64,000 nucleotides of DNA from Treponema ruminis (GTDB lineage Bacteria > Spirochaetota > Spirochaetia > Treponematales > Treponemataceae): contig CP031518.1 of the NCBI GenBank assembly GCA_017161305.1, positions 2,790,001 through 2,854,000 of the forward strand, given 5' to 3'. Made by a program: the position numbers and the translations under genes. Shown in pieces: positions 16,419 to 25,353 of this stretch. How positions within the stretch are numbered: the stretch's first letter is position 1; every line of letters starts with the position of its first letter. The notes under the pieces were generated by a model. The model searched no databases. It was given only the letters and a program-made list of their open reading frames with translations, and had not been told where the DNA came from.

Positions 16419-18182
16419 TCATGCAAAAAACCGTCTCGTCTGTGTACCGTCCCATACGAGCAGGCTTCCATATCCTTCGGCTTTTCCTGCTTGGACGATA
16501 TCGACCTGGTGGATGGTCTCCTTTCGACGGGAGATGATGTCATAGGCATGTCCTCCCGCCTCAATATGCCATGCGCTTCCGAATTCTGGGGAAAGCCGCA
16601 AGCCGTCGCCTTGGAAGAAAAGTGGCAGTGGGGCGAGGGCGATTGGTTTGGAAGAGAAGGCGGTAAGGGCGCTGTCGTGGAAAGTCCCTTGGATGCAGGT
16701 GCCTTGTTCCAGCTGGTTGTACATGGTGCTCATCGGGCAGGGCTTGGCGCTGAGTCCATCGATTCCGGCAAACGCGAGGAAGAGTGCACCGGCGTGTGTG
16801 GTGTCTGCCGCCATGGCTGGCATGGCATGCCATGCGATAGCTGCTTTGTCCGCCGAGTAGTTGTCGTCGATGACCAATACCAGGTTGTCGAGCAACAGTA
16901 CCCTGCGCCGGGTGATTTCCCCTGCCGGGTGCCGGAGTGTCATTTCCACCGCTCCCTTGCCAGTGCGGTTTCCGATGGTGTCGGTCAGGCGCTGGTAGCT
17001 CCAGCTTCCTGCGGACGCGGCGTCCGTAGGGAAGAACACGGTATTGTGGGAAACGGGATTCTTCAGCAGTTCCCGTTCCTGGCAGTCCCGGTAGGTGTAG
17101 CGCCCACCATCTCCGACAATCAGCTTTCCGTCAAAAACGATGTCGACATGGCCTTGGTCGAGATGCCCGTGGCCGCTCCCCAGCGGACCGGCGTGGGTAT
17201 GGACCTCGAACCTCCTGCCACGCAGGTAGCTGTTCCCGCTTGCCCGGGCAAACGTGTCGTGGCTGTTGGTGCGGGCCTTCCAGGAAGGCTTCACAAGACC
17301 GTCCATCTCGTTCTCGAAAAACCAGCCCCGGTAGAGGCGTCGGTCACGGAACAGGATGGAGGCAAGGGTGAGCAAGTCCCCGACCCGCATCATGTCGCTG
17401 TCTCCTTGGGGGTAGACGTGGTCCTTGCCGTACGTGGATCTGGCCAGTCCCTCTGCCAACCGTTTTGTAGCCGAAAAAAGGGTGCCTTTGCGGATGCCGG
17501 TGACGAGCAACGTATCCAATGCGGCGTGGAGCACATGGGCGTGGTAGAGCGGGCTTTGTTCCCAATGCGTGCCGTCTTCCAGCGTCTGCAAAGAAAGCTC
17601 TTCGGCAAGCCTGTCCAGGGCGGTTTCAATCCACAGCCGGTTGTCCGTATGGAGACCAAGCAGAAGAAGCCCGTGGTCGCCGATGACACCCCAGTTGGAG
17701 AGCCTGTGGAAGGAGCCGTGCGTGTCGAAAAGCAGCCTGCCATGCTCCTTGAGCGACTGCTCGATCTGGCTGACAAAGGGAATTTCTCCCGGCATCAACT
17801 CCAGGATCCGCAGCCATGCCTCGGCCCTGATGCCGCATTCAAGGCTCCGCCATGTGCGCTTCCCCCGTCCTTCCGTGTAGGGCTGTTCATCCAGAAAATC
17901 CTTCCAGACAGAGAGAAGCGTGGTCTTGTACGCTTCCCGTCTCGTCGCGAGGTAGGCATGGCAAAGGGAGACGAGCACGCTGTGGCGGGCAAGGGCGAAG
18001 GCCCATTCCTCGTCCCCATAGGGGATGGTCTCCCAAGGGACATGGTCTGTGTAGGAGACCGGGTCGAGACACTTTTCCATCTCGTAGTGTCCGTTATGGA
18101 CAATCTGGTGGCGCACCATCAGGTCCGCCTGCATCCGCTCATGATCCGGCAATTGGCCGGAAGGATAGGTCGTCGCCCACAT
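16419..18182 (-). CDS. Heparinase II/III family polysaccharide lyase (cytoplasmic)
   Basis: A 587-residue lyase of the heparinase II/III superfamily. An alpha-toroid N-terminal half has EQSPLYHAHVLHAAL, which supplies the usual catalytic Tyr/His. It is followed by the beta-sandwich signature GSGHGHLDQGHVDIVFDGK (about 333) and GDGGRYTY. Such enzymes cleave uronic-acid polymers by beta-elimination, giving 4,5-unsaturated ends, the substrate of the GH88 enzyme encoded divergently. There is no signal peptide, so it should act on imported oligosaccharides. I chose ATG 18182 because AGAAGGAA precedes it and it lies one base after the AraC stop. Subfamily (heparin, hyaluronan, alginate) is not resolved. 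Confidence 0.82.
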   Translation of the reverse strand: MWATTYPSGQLPDHERMQADLMVRHQIVHNGHYEMEKCLDPVSYTDHVPWETIPYGDEEWAFALARHSVLVSLCHAYLATRREAYKTTLLSVWKDFLDEQPYTEGRGKRTWRSLECGIRAEAWLRILELMPGEIPFVSQIEQSLKEHGRLLFDTHGSFHRLSNWGVIGDHGLLLLGLHTDNRLWIETALDRLAEELSLQTLEDGTHWEQSPLYHAHVLHAALDTLLVTGIRKGTLFSATKRLAEGLARSTYGKDHVYPQGDSDMMRVGDLLTLASILFRDRRLYRGWFFENEMDGLVKPSWKARTNSHDTFARASGNSYLRGRRFEVHTHAGPLGSGHGHLDQGHVDIVFDGKLIVGDGGRYTYRDCQERELLKNPVSHNTVFFPTDAASAGSWSYQRLTDTIGNRTGKGAVEMTLRHPAGEITRRRVLLLDNLVLVIDDNYSADKAAIAWHAMPAMAADTTHAGALFLAFAGIDGLSAKPCPMSTMYNQLEQGTCIQGTFHDSALTAFSSKPIALAPLPLFFQGDGLRLSPEFGSAWHIEAGGHAYDIISRRKETIHQVDIVQAGKAEGYGSLLVWDGTQTRRFFA

Positions 18183-18183
18183 C

Positions 18184-20277
18184 TTATGGTTCCTTCTGTT
18201 TCGTTGCCACTGAGTCGGCATAGGCCTTGGGGGACATGCCGACATACCGGTTGAAGACCCGTATGAAGCTGGTCGAGCTGTTGAAACCCATTTTCTGGGC
18301 CAGGTCCACGATATGGGTCATGGGGTTCTGTTCGAGAATCTCCTTTGCCCGGTCGACCCGGTACTGGTTGAGGTAGTTCTTGAAGGTGTCGTTGGAAAGC
18401 TGGCTGAAGAGCTTGCCGCAGTACTTGGCGGTGATGTTGAACTGGTTCGCCAGATCCTGCAGGCCGATATCCTCGCAATAGTGGTGCTGGATATAGGTGC
18501 GCATCAGCGCGAGCATCTTGTCGTTGTCGCTCGCCCCACGCTGTTTCACCACCTTGGCGATATTCCTTGCGCAGACGAAGAGCGAGTCCAAGGTTTCCGG
18601 ACGGGAGCTCTCCTGGTAGACGGTCGCCCAGTTCATCTGGGTCCCGTAGAGCTCCTTGGTGGTGGTCTTCAGCTCCTGAAGGGCGCGTTGGATGGTCGAT
18701 GAGACCGCGTAGACCAGTCCTTGGAAGGCGGGGCCTGCCAGATGGTGGTTGCTCTCCATGATTTCCTGGATGGCGAACTCCACCTGGTCGGTTCCGAGCG
18801 TCATTGCCTGCAGGAACTCCTTCTCGACGGAAAGGGGATAGGAGTAACTGTTCTGGTCGAAGGTGCCGACGTCGGCGCTGGTCAAGATCCGCTTCTGGGG
18901 ATTGGTCAGCCGGTACTCCATGATGTGGCGGGCCTGCCGGAAGGCCTGTCCGAGATGTTGGGCGCCATAGACCGGATCGGAGAGGGCGGCTTGGGCGCTC
19001 GAGTCTCCGAGCAGCGAGTTGACCTTCTGCGTCAGGTCGCTGCCATCGTCTTGGGCGATGATCACGTCCAGCTCGTCGTTGTAGCGCAGGTACCGGAGGC
19101 TTGCGTCCTGGCGCGTGGCTCCTTCGACACGCAGCGGCATCAGCTTCTCCTCGTCCATGTCGTAGTGGATGGTGATGACGGTATAGGCCCGCTCGTCCGG
19201 TTCCGCCATGCCTTGCAGGGCTTGGAAGTCCCGCCTCCGGGTATCTCCGGCTTGCTTGTCCTGCATCAGGTCCTCCAGCTCGCGGGAGAGTCGTTCCATC
19301 TTTTTCCCATTCTCCTTGATCAAGGCGAACTCGTCGATATTCCCATCGCCACCATCGGCCGCGGGGAGCACTTCCTTGATAGGCTGGTAGAGCTTGTCCG
19401 CCATCTTCTTCAAGGCAAGGAAACAGATGGAGAAGATTCCGAGGATGCAGAGGACCGTGGTCAGCGTAAAGGCCCAATAAGGGGGAAGCGCCATGGCGAT
19501 GTACAGGTTCCATGATGTCCCGCTTATCGGGTAAACCGCTATGAAACGGTTGCCTTGGGCCAGATACGGGCTCTTATCCAGTTGTTTGCAGGCTTCTGAA
19601 AAGCTCTCGTCCCCCTGAAGGCCGGTGACAAGGATCTGCGCGTCGCTACCGATGGCATAGCGCATTTCCTCTTCTTCGGGGATGATGGAGTCCATATCGA
19701 TGCGGGTGATGATGACTGTCCGGGGAACGGCATAGCCATACGTCGTGGCGATGGATAATTCGCTCAGCCTGCCGTCTTGGTAGACGGGCAGCAGCACCGG
19801 TGTGGGAATCTGCTCTGCGACCAACCGGCTGATGCACTGCTGCTGCTCCTTGTCCAGATGGGTTTCATCCCTGAAATAGGCTTCTCGGGAAGTCGTCCCT
19901 TGCTTGGTCACCGTTGTCCCGTCCGCCATCGTGCCGGTCACGGCCAAGTCGAAGGAGATGCTGGAAATGGGGCTGATGCGTTTCTGCAGTTCCTTCAACA
20001 GCGCGATGGAGTTGAAATAGAAATGGTTCAGGTCCTTGCTCTCCGCCCAAGCGGAAAGGGCGTCGGAGGAGCGGAAAGATTCCTGGCTCCGCAGGATGGT
20101 GGTGAACGAGGTGTCCACATACCGTGCGAGGCTGGCGCTCGCGATACGCTTGGAGGCGATATCGCCCTTGCGCAGCTGTCGCATCAGGCTTCCCACCAGG
20201 AGGCCGCAGACCAGGGTGATGACCAGCGCGAGCAGCAGGAACATCGTAGACAGTTTGTGCCGGTAGACTCCTTTCAT
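18184..20277 (-). CDS. Membrane-anchored AraC-family regulator of the glycosaminoglycan locus
   Basis: A 697-residue sensor-regulator. TM1 is at residues ~10-30 (MFLLLALVITLVCGLLVG), an extracytoplasmic sensor at ~31-265, TM2 at ~266-290, and the AraC HTH pair at ~595-690 (GLQDLANQFNITAKYCGKLF; VDLAQKMGFNSSTSFIRVF). ATG 20277 follows GGAGG at ideal spacing; the open frame upstream of it is not coding. It is co-transcribed with the heparinase gene (1-bp gap) and divergent from the importer operon. It probably senses an extracellular glycan fragment and activates both sides. Confidence 0.83.
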   Translation of the reverse strand: MKGVYRHKLSTMFLLLALVITLVCGLLVGSLMRQLRKGDIASKRIASASLARYVDTSFTTILRSQESFRSSDALSAWAESKDLNHFYFNSIALLKELQKRISPISSISFDLAVTGTMADGTTVTKQGTTSREAYFRDETHLDKEQQQCISRLVAEQIPTPVLLPVYQDGRLSELSIATTYGYAVPRTVIITRIDMDSIIPEEEEMRYAIGSDAQILVTGLQGDESFSEACKQLDKSPYLAQGNRFIAVYPISGTSWNLYIAMALPPYWAFTLTTVLCILGIFSICFLALKKMADKLYQPIKEVLPAADGGDGNIDEFALIKENGKKMERLSRELEDLMQDKQAGDTRRRDFQALQGMAEPDERAYTVITIHYDMDEEKLMPLRVEGATRQDASLRYLRYNDELDVIIAQDDGSDLTQKVNSLLGDSSAQAALSDPVYGAQHLGQAFRQARHIMEYRLTNPQKRILTSADVGTFDQNSYSYPLSVEKEFLQAMTLGTDQVEFAIQEIMESNHHLAGPAFQGLVYAVSSTIQRALQELKTTTKELYGTQMNWATVYQESSRPETLDSLFVCARNIAKVVKQRGASDNDKMLALMRTYIQHHYCEDIGLQDLANQFNITAKYCGKLFSQLSNDTFKNYLNQYRVDRAKEILEQNPMTHIVDLAQKMGFNSSTSFIRVFNRYVGMSPKAYADSVATKQKEP

Positions 20278-20337
20278 CCGTATCCTCCGGCCTCTATTGT
20301 AGCCGACAAATCGGGGCGGTGGAGGAAAATCGGACGA

Positions 20338-20411
20338 TTCGGGAAATTTGTCGACGATTGGGTTTTTTGCTGATGCCGTTTGGCCCAAATTGAGAGAGTT
20401 CGGGAAAATTG
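20338..20411. promoter_or_regulatory. Direct repeats in the divergent control region
   Basis: TTCGGGAAATTTG (20338-20350) and TTCGGGAAAATTG (20399-20411) are 12/13 identical and 61 bp apart, close to six helical turns. They lie in the only intergenic space between the AraC/lyase genes and the importer operon. Spaced direct repeats on one DNA face are how many AraC-type activators bind, so these are candidate sites for the neighbouring regulator. Confidence 0.4.
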
Positions 20412-20469
20412 CTGATTGCCAGATCCGGAAAGCCATGGGAGAAAAGGGTGTCAACATAAAGGAGTTCGC

Positions 20470-21387
20470 ATGCTTCACCGAAAGGAATCTATCGCTCACC
20501 GCGTCTGGAAGGACTGGGACCTCTACTTGCTCCTGATTCCAGGCTTTATCTGGTATCTGCTGTTCTGTTACAAGCCCATGGTCGGGCTTCGTACCGCGTT
20601 CTACGATTATAATGTCTTCCGTGGTTTCGCGGGCAGTACCTTCGTCGGGTTCGCGAATTTCCGTGATTTCATCGATAGCCCGGATTTCATCCGGACCATC
20701 AAGAACACGTTGCTGATCGCGTTCTGGCAGATGGCGATCTGCTTTCCCGTGCCGATCATCCTTGCCGTCGCCATCACCGAGATGAAGTGCAAGTTCGTCA
20801 GCAAGTTGACCCAGACGGCTACCTTCCTGCCGTATTTCATTTCCGTCGTGGTCGTCTGTGGCATGGTGGTCAGTTTCCTTTCTCCCTCCACCGGCATCAT
20901 CAACCTGCTACGTGGGAAGCTGGGGCTTGAACCAATCTATTTTATTGTCAATCCCCACTGGTTCCGTCCGATCTACACGTTGATGACGCTGTGGCAGACT
21001 GCCGGGTTCAACGCGATCGTCTACATCGCCGCCCTGATGGGGATCGACCCCGAGCTCTATGAGGCAGCCATCATCGATGGAGCGGGAAAGTGGAAGCGGA
21101 TCCTCCACATCACGCTCCCCTCGATCGTCCCGACCATCGTCACCATGTTCGTCATGAATATCGGCAAGATGGTCAAGGTCGGCTATGAGTCGATCCTGCT
21201 GCTCTACAACCCGTCCACCTATTCGGTGGCTGACGTCATCAGCACCTACGCCTTCCGTGTCGGCATCGAGAACGGGAACTATGGACTGGCGACCGCCGCC
21301 GGCTTGTTCGAGGCCCTCGTCGCTTTGGTGCTGGTCACCTTCGCCAACAAACTCAGCCGCAAGCTGACCGAAAGCAGTCTGTGGTAA
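20470..21387 (+). CDS. Oligosaccharide ABC transporter permease, LplB family
   Basis: A 305-residue permease; first gene of the glycosaminoglycan uptake and degradation operon. Hydrophobic helices start at LYLLLIPGFIWYLLFCYKPM. The EAA loop is YEAAIIDGAGKWKRILHITL. I chose ATG 20470 because AAAGGAG sits five bases upstream; the frame stays open 54 bp further. The partner permease follows directly. The ATPase is not encoded here and is presumably a shared MsmX-type protein. Confidence 0.88.
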   Translation: MLHRKESIAHRVWKDWDLYLLLIPGFIWYLLFCYKPMVGLRTAFYDYNVFRGFAGSTFVGFANFRDFIDSPDFIRTIKNTLLIAFWQMAICFPVPIILAVAITEMKCKFVSKLTQTATFLPYFISVVVVCGMVVSFLSPSTGIINLLRGKLGLEPIYFIVNPHWFRPIYTLMTLWQTAGFNAIVYIAALMGIDPELYEAAIIDGAGKWKRILHITLPSIVPTIVTMFVMNIGKMVKVGYESILLLYNPSTYSVADVISTYAFRVGIENGNYGLATAAGLFEALVALVLVTFANKLSRKLTESSLW

Positions 21388-21398
21388 GGAGGAATGCC

Positions 21399-22298
21399 AT
21401 GCACAAGCAAACAAACAACGCGCGGTACCTGATGGGAAAGGGAGAGCGGTCCTTCAACCTCGTAGTCAACATCATCGGCGTCCTGCTCTCTCTGCTCTGC
21501 CTGTACCCTATCATCTATGTGCTTTCCGCCTCGTTCTCCCGGCCGCTGTTCGTCGAGAACGGCACGGTCACGCTGCTACCCGTAGGAACCACGTTGGACA
21601 GCTATCGCGAGGCCTTCAAGAAACCAGGCCTTTGGATGAGTTATGCCAACACGATCTTCTACACGGTCGTCGGTGTCGCGGTGAACATGGCCTTTTCCAC
21701 GACGATGGCCTACGCGCTCTCCAAGAAGCGCTTGGTCTTCCGGAAGTTCTTCACCTTGTTCTGCGTCTTCACGATGTGGTTCTCGGCAGGTATCATTCCA
21801 CTGTACATGACCTTCCGTGACCTCCACTTGCTTGACACCCGCTTCGCGATCCTGTTCGGATTCTCGATCAACACCTACAACCTGATCATCATGAAAAGCT
21901 TCTTCGAACAGGTTCCTTCCTCGTTGGAAGAGGCGGCCTTCATCGATGGAGCGAGCAACCTGCGGATCTTCGCCCAGGTCTATCTGCCGCTCTCCAAGCC
22001 GGCCTTGGCCACTGTCGGCCTGTTCTATGCGGTCAACCGCTGGAACAGCTACTTCTGGGCAATGAACTTGCTGACCAGCGACAGCAAGTTGCCCCTGCAG
22101 GTGCTGCTGAAAAAGCTGATCGTGGACAAGGTGGCCAACGAGACCGAGGCGGCGATCGTCACCGCCAGCTCGACCTGGAGCCCGACCACGGTGATCTACG
22201 CGATCATCATCATAGCGATCGTGCCGATGCTGGTCGCCTATCCGTTCATCCAGAAATATTTCAAGACCGGCCTGACCATCGGTGCCAATAAAGGTTAA
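21399..22298 (+). CDS. Oligosaccharide ABC transporter permease, YtcP family
   Basis: A 299-residue permease partner with the EAA loop LEEAAFIDGASNLRIFAQVYL (about residues 180-200) and the family C-terminus '...IQKYFKTGLTIGANKG'. RBS AAGGAGG, eight bases before ATG 21399, sets the start; the ATG at 21394 is out of frame and the longer frame has no ribosome site. It lies between the LplB-like permease (11-bp gap) and the binding protein (30-bp gap). Confidence 0.88.
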   Translation: MHKQTNNARYLMGKGERSFNLVVNIIGVLLSLLCLYPIIYVLSASFSRPLFVENGTVTLLPVGTTLDSYREAFKKPGLWMSYANTIFYTVVGVAVNMAFSTTMAYALSKKRLVFRKFFTLFCVFTMWFSAGIIPLYMTFRDLHLLDTRFAILFGFSINTYNLIIMKSFFEQVPSSLEEAAFIDGASNLRIFAQVYLPLSKPALATVGLFYAVNRWNSYFWAMNLLTSDSKLPLQVLLKKLIVDKVANETEAAIVTASSTWSPTTVIYAIIIIAIVPMLVAYPFIQKYFKTGLTIGANKG

Positions 22299-22328
22299 AA
22301 CCCTACAGAGGGAAAAGGAGATATGCAT

Positions 22329-23957
22329 ATGAAAAAACGAAGCTGTATGTTGCTGGGAGCCGTGCTCCTGAGCGCGGCGTCTCTCTTCGCAGGCGGAGCG
22401 AGCGAAGCCCCCAAGGCGGAATCCGCCCAAAGTGCTGGCGCGGCGAAGGCCGAAGCCACGTATCCGGTTCCGACCAAGGATGGAGCTTTCCCGCTTCCCA
22501 TCACCTCGAAGCCGACCGAGTTCACCATCTTCCTGAACTTCAACAACATGCCTTTCGACGCTTCCTGGCCGGTTTGGCAGGAGATGGCGAAGCGGACTGG
22601 AATCAGCCTGAAGAGCGTGATCAGCAAGTCGAACTCCAACGAGAAGGAGGCGTTCAACCTGATGCTCTCCTCCGGCAAGCTTGCCGATGTGATCGGGTAT
22701 GTAAGCGCCACCGACCTGGAGAAGCTTGGCCGTGACGGCGGCCTGCTGCCGTTGAACGACCTGATCAGGCAGTACGCCCCGCACATCCAGTGGTACCTGG
22801 ACAACGACGAGAAGTTCGCCAACACCGCCTATTCGCTGGACGGCAACATCTACTACGTGCCGAAGAACCAGACGTTGAAGTTTTCCGAGTTCTGGTGGAT
22901 CCGCAAGGACTGGCTGGACAAGCTTGGCCTGCAGATTCCGACGACGGTGGACGAGCTGCACGATGTCCTTTTGGCCTTCCGCAACGGGGACCCCAACGGA
23001 AACGGCAAGAAGGATGAGGTTCCGCTGTTCGACCGTGCCGGCAACAAGATGCCGGACGAATACCTGTGGCTGTGGGACTCGAGCACCGAGTTCTACGTGC
23101 GTGACGGCAAGGTGGAGTTCGAGCCGCTCGGCGCCAATTTCGAGACTGCGGTGACCAACCTGAGGAAGTGGTATGCGGAAGGCATCCTCGATCCTGAGTT
23201 CTTCACCCGCGGTCCGAAGGGCAGGGATATCCTGATGACGGCGAACCAGGGCGGCTGCACCCACGACTGGGTCAGCGCGGGAAACTACAACACCAAGTTG
23301 CAGAACGAGTATCCAGGCCTGGAGATGGTCGCGTTCGCGCCTCCTGCCGACCAGCACGGAGTCGTCAAGGAACGGACCGAGCGCTTCCCGGGAGTCGGCT
23401 GGGGTATTTCCACCCAGTGCAAGGACCCTGTCACGCTCATCAAGTTCTTTGACTACTGCTTCACTCCCGAAGGGCAGGAGCTGCTCAACTGGGGTATCGA
23501 GGGCCTGACCTACACCAAGGATGCCGATGGTACCAAGCGCTTCATGGACAATGTCATGAACAGCGAGCTGACCCCGGTCGGATATCTGCGTAGTCTGGGT
23601 TGCTTGTACCGCGTCGGCTGCTGCCAGGACGCCAACTACGAGATTGCCGTCGCTTCTCCCGCCGCGCAGGCCGCAGCGCGCCTGTACGAGTCCCACCCCG
23701 AGTGGTATCTCAGCGAGGAGCCGCCGTATGCCGATGGCAGGCTGGACATGAAGCTCAAGCCTGAGGATGACGCGCAGTACAAGAAGATCATGTCGACAAT
23801 CCGCCCGTACGTGGACGAGAAGTTCCAGTCCTGGATCCTCGGCACCTCCGACTTCAAGAGCGATTATCCCGCCTTCGTCAAGGAGCTGAAGAGCCGTGGC
23901 ATCGACGATGCCATCGCAATCGTCCAGCGCGGGTACGAGGCGTATACCCATCGCTAA
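22329..23957 (+). CDS. Extracellular oligosaccharide-binding protein
   Basis: A 542-residue solute-binding protein of the LplA type. The signal peptide is MKKRSCMLLGAVLLSAASLFA, cleaved before GGASEAPKAE, a spirochaete-style acidic and Ala-rich mature end with no lipobox Cys. The calcium-loop-like DPNGNGKKDEVP is present. Two ATGs fit: 22329 is preferred because AAGGAG lies eight bases upstream, while 22323 is only two bases from it. Its place between permeases and sulfatase/GH88 genes says that it binds sulfated, uronate-containing oligosaccharides. Confidence 0.85.
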   Translation: MKKRSCMLLGAVLLSAASLFAGGASEAPKAESAQSAGAAKAEATYPVPTKDGAFPLPITSKPTEFTIFLNFNNMPFDASWPVWQEMAKRTGISLKSVISKSNSNEKEAFNLMLSSGKLADVIGYVSATDLEKLGRDGGLLPLNDLIRQYAPHIQWYLDNDEKFANTAYSLDGNIYYVPKNQTLKFSEFWWIRKDWLDKLGLQIPTTVDELHDVLLAFRNGDPNGNGKKDEVPLFDRAGNKMPDEYLWLWDSSTEFYVRDGKVEFEPLGANFETAVTNLRKWYAEGILDPEFFTRGPKGRDILMTANQGGCTHDWVSAGNYNTKLQNEYPGLEMVAFAPPADQHGVVKERTERFPGVGWGISTQCKDPVTLIKFFDYCFTPEGQELLNWGIEGLTYTKDADGTKRFMDNVMNSELTPVGYLRSLGCLYRVGCCQDANYEIAVASPAAQAAARLYESHPEWYLSEEPPYADGRLDMKLKPEDDAQYKKIMSTIRPYVDEKFQSWILGTSDFKSDYPAFVKELKSRGIDDAIAIVQRGYEAYTHR

Positions 23958-23988
23958 TGGTTGATGCTGGTCCGTGAGGAGGGCAAAC

Positions 23989-25353
23989 GTGAAACGAAAG
24001 AACCTGCTGTATGTCTTTGCAGACCAGTGGCGTGCATCTGCTTTGGGATTCGCTGGCAAGGACCCTGTCTGCACACCGCATATGGATATGTTTGCGGCTC
24101 GCTGTGTCACTGCTTGCGCGGTTTCTTCGTATCCGCTTTGCTCTCCCCACCGGGCCGCTTTGCTTACGGGCAAGCACCCGCTCGCCTGTGGTTTCTGGAC
24201 CAACTGCAAGGCGCCGATGCCCGACAGCCCCGACCTGAAGGACTCCGAGGTCTGTATCTCCGATGTCCTGAAAGCGGCCGGATGGCAGACTTGCTATGTC
24301 GGAAAATGGCACCTGCAGAGAAGCGAGACGAACGACAGCCCCGCACCGGCGAGCGGGGCGCGGAACTGGGATGCCTACACGCCGCCAGGCAAGGGGCGCC
24401 ATGGATTCGATTTCTGGCATTCCTATGGTGCCTGGGACCAGCATCTCGAGCCCCATTACTGGGAAGACAGCCCTGAGATGATCCAGGTGCGCGAATGGTC
24501 TCCGGCCCACGAGACGGATGTGTTGCTCGACTGGCTTTCTGGGGCTGTCGCAAAAAAGGACCCCTTTTGCGCGTTCCTTTCCTGGAATCCGCCGCATCCG
24601 CCCTACGACAAGCTTCCCGAGGAGTTGCAGGAACGCTACATCAGGCCGTCCTTCGAGCCCAACGTTCCCGAAGCATGGAGAAAGGATTCCCGCTATCTGA
24701 AGGCCTATCATGACTATTTTGCCGCGGTGGAGGGTCTGGACGGGCAATGGGGAAGGATCATGTCCTTCCTGGACGAGCACCAGCTGTGGGACGACACCAT
24801 CATCGTCTTGTCCGCCGACCACGGGGACATGATGGGATCCCATGGCCTGTACGGAAAGAATGTCTGGTACGAGGAGTCGATTGCCATCCCCTGGTACCTG
24901 TACGACGCGTGCCTGGCACCGGGAAGCCGGGATGTCCTCTTGGCCAGCGAGGACCAGGCCCCGACCCTGCTCTCGCTGCTCGGGGTGCCTGTCCCCCCGT
25001 GCATGACCGGCCTTGACCAGAGCCCGGCCCTGAGACAGGACCTCAGGGGGAAGCGCGAGGCGGTCTACCTGACGATGATTCCCGGCATGCCGGAGCAAGT
25101 GGAACCCTACCGGAAACGGGGGATGGACAACAAACGGTATGGCTGGAGGGGAGTCCGGACAAGGAAATGGCTCTACCTGCACCACAAGGGGACGCAGGTA
25201 GGGGAAGCGGAATACCGGCTGCTCTACGACCTGGAACATGACCCGTATGAGATGCACCCCTGCCAGCCGGACGAGCGTCAAGTCGCCCGGTTCGAGGGAT
25301 GGATGCGGGGTGAGGCAAAGAAGATAGGAGACCTGTTTTATGAAGGTGAGTGA
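23989..25353 (+). CDS. Sulfatase (formylglycine-dependent), cytoplasmic
   Basis: A 454-residue arylsulfatase-superfamily enzyme. The signature CSPHRAALLTGKHP carries the Cys (residue 51) that must be oxidised to formylglycine. N-terminal LLYVFADQWR supplies metal-binding Asp, and VLSADHGDMMG supplies the second metal site. There is no signal peptide. A GTG start at 23989 follows GAGGAGGG. It removes sulfate esters from imported uronate-containing disaccharides or oligosaccharides. It overlaps the GH88 gene by 14 bp. The maturase (anSME or FGE) it needs is not in the window. Confidence 0.87.
   Translation: MKRKNLLYVFADQWRASALGFAGKDPVCTPHMDMFAARCVTACAVSSYPLCSPHRAALLTGKHPLACGFWTNCKAPMPDSPDLKDSEVCISDVLKAAGWQTCYVGKWHLQRSETNDSPAPASGARNWDAYTPPGKGRHGFDFWHSYGAWDQHLEPHYWEDSPEMIQVREWSPAHETDVLLDWLSGAVAKKDPFCAFLSWNPPHPPYDKLPEELQERYIRPSFEPNVPEAWRKDSRYLKAYHDYFAAVEGLDGQWGRIMSFLDEHQLWDDTIIVLSADHGDMMGSHGLYGKNVWYEESIAIPWYLYDACLAPGSRDVLLASEDQAPTLLSLLGVPVPPCMTGLDQSPALRQDLRGKREAVYLTMIPGMPEQVEPYRKRGMDNKRYGWRGVRTRKWLYLHHKGTQVGEAEYRLLYDLEHDPYEMHPCQPDERQVARFEGWMRGEAKKIGDLFYEGE

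Noticed and set aside
21576..24209. 877-codon minus-strand frame over permease, binding protein and sulfatase
   Set aside because: A shadow frame with low-complexity composition and no motif.
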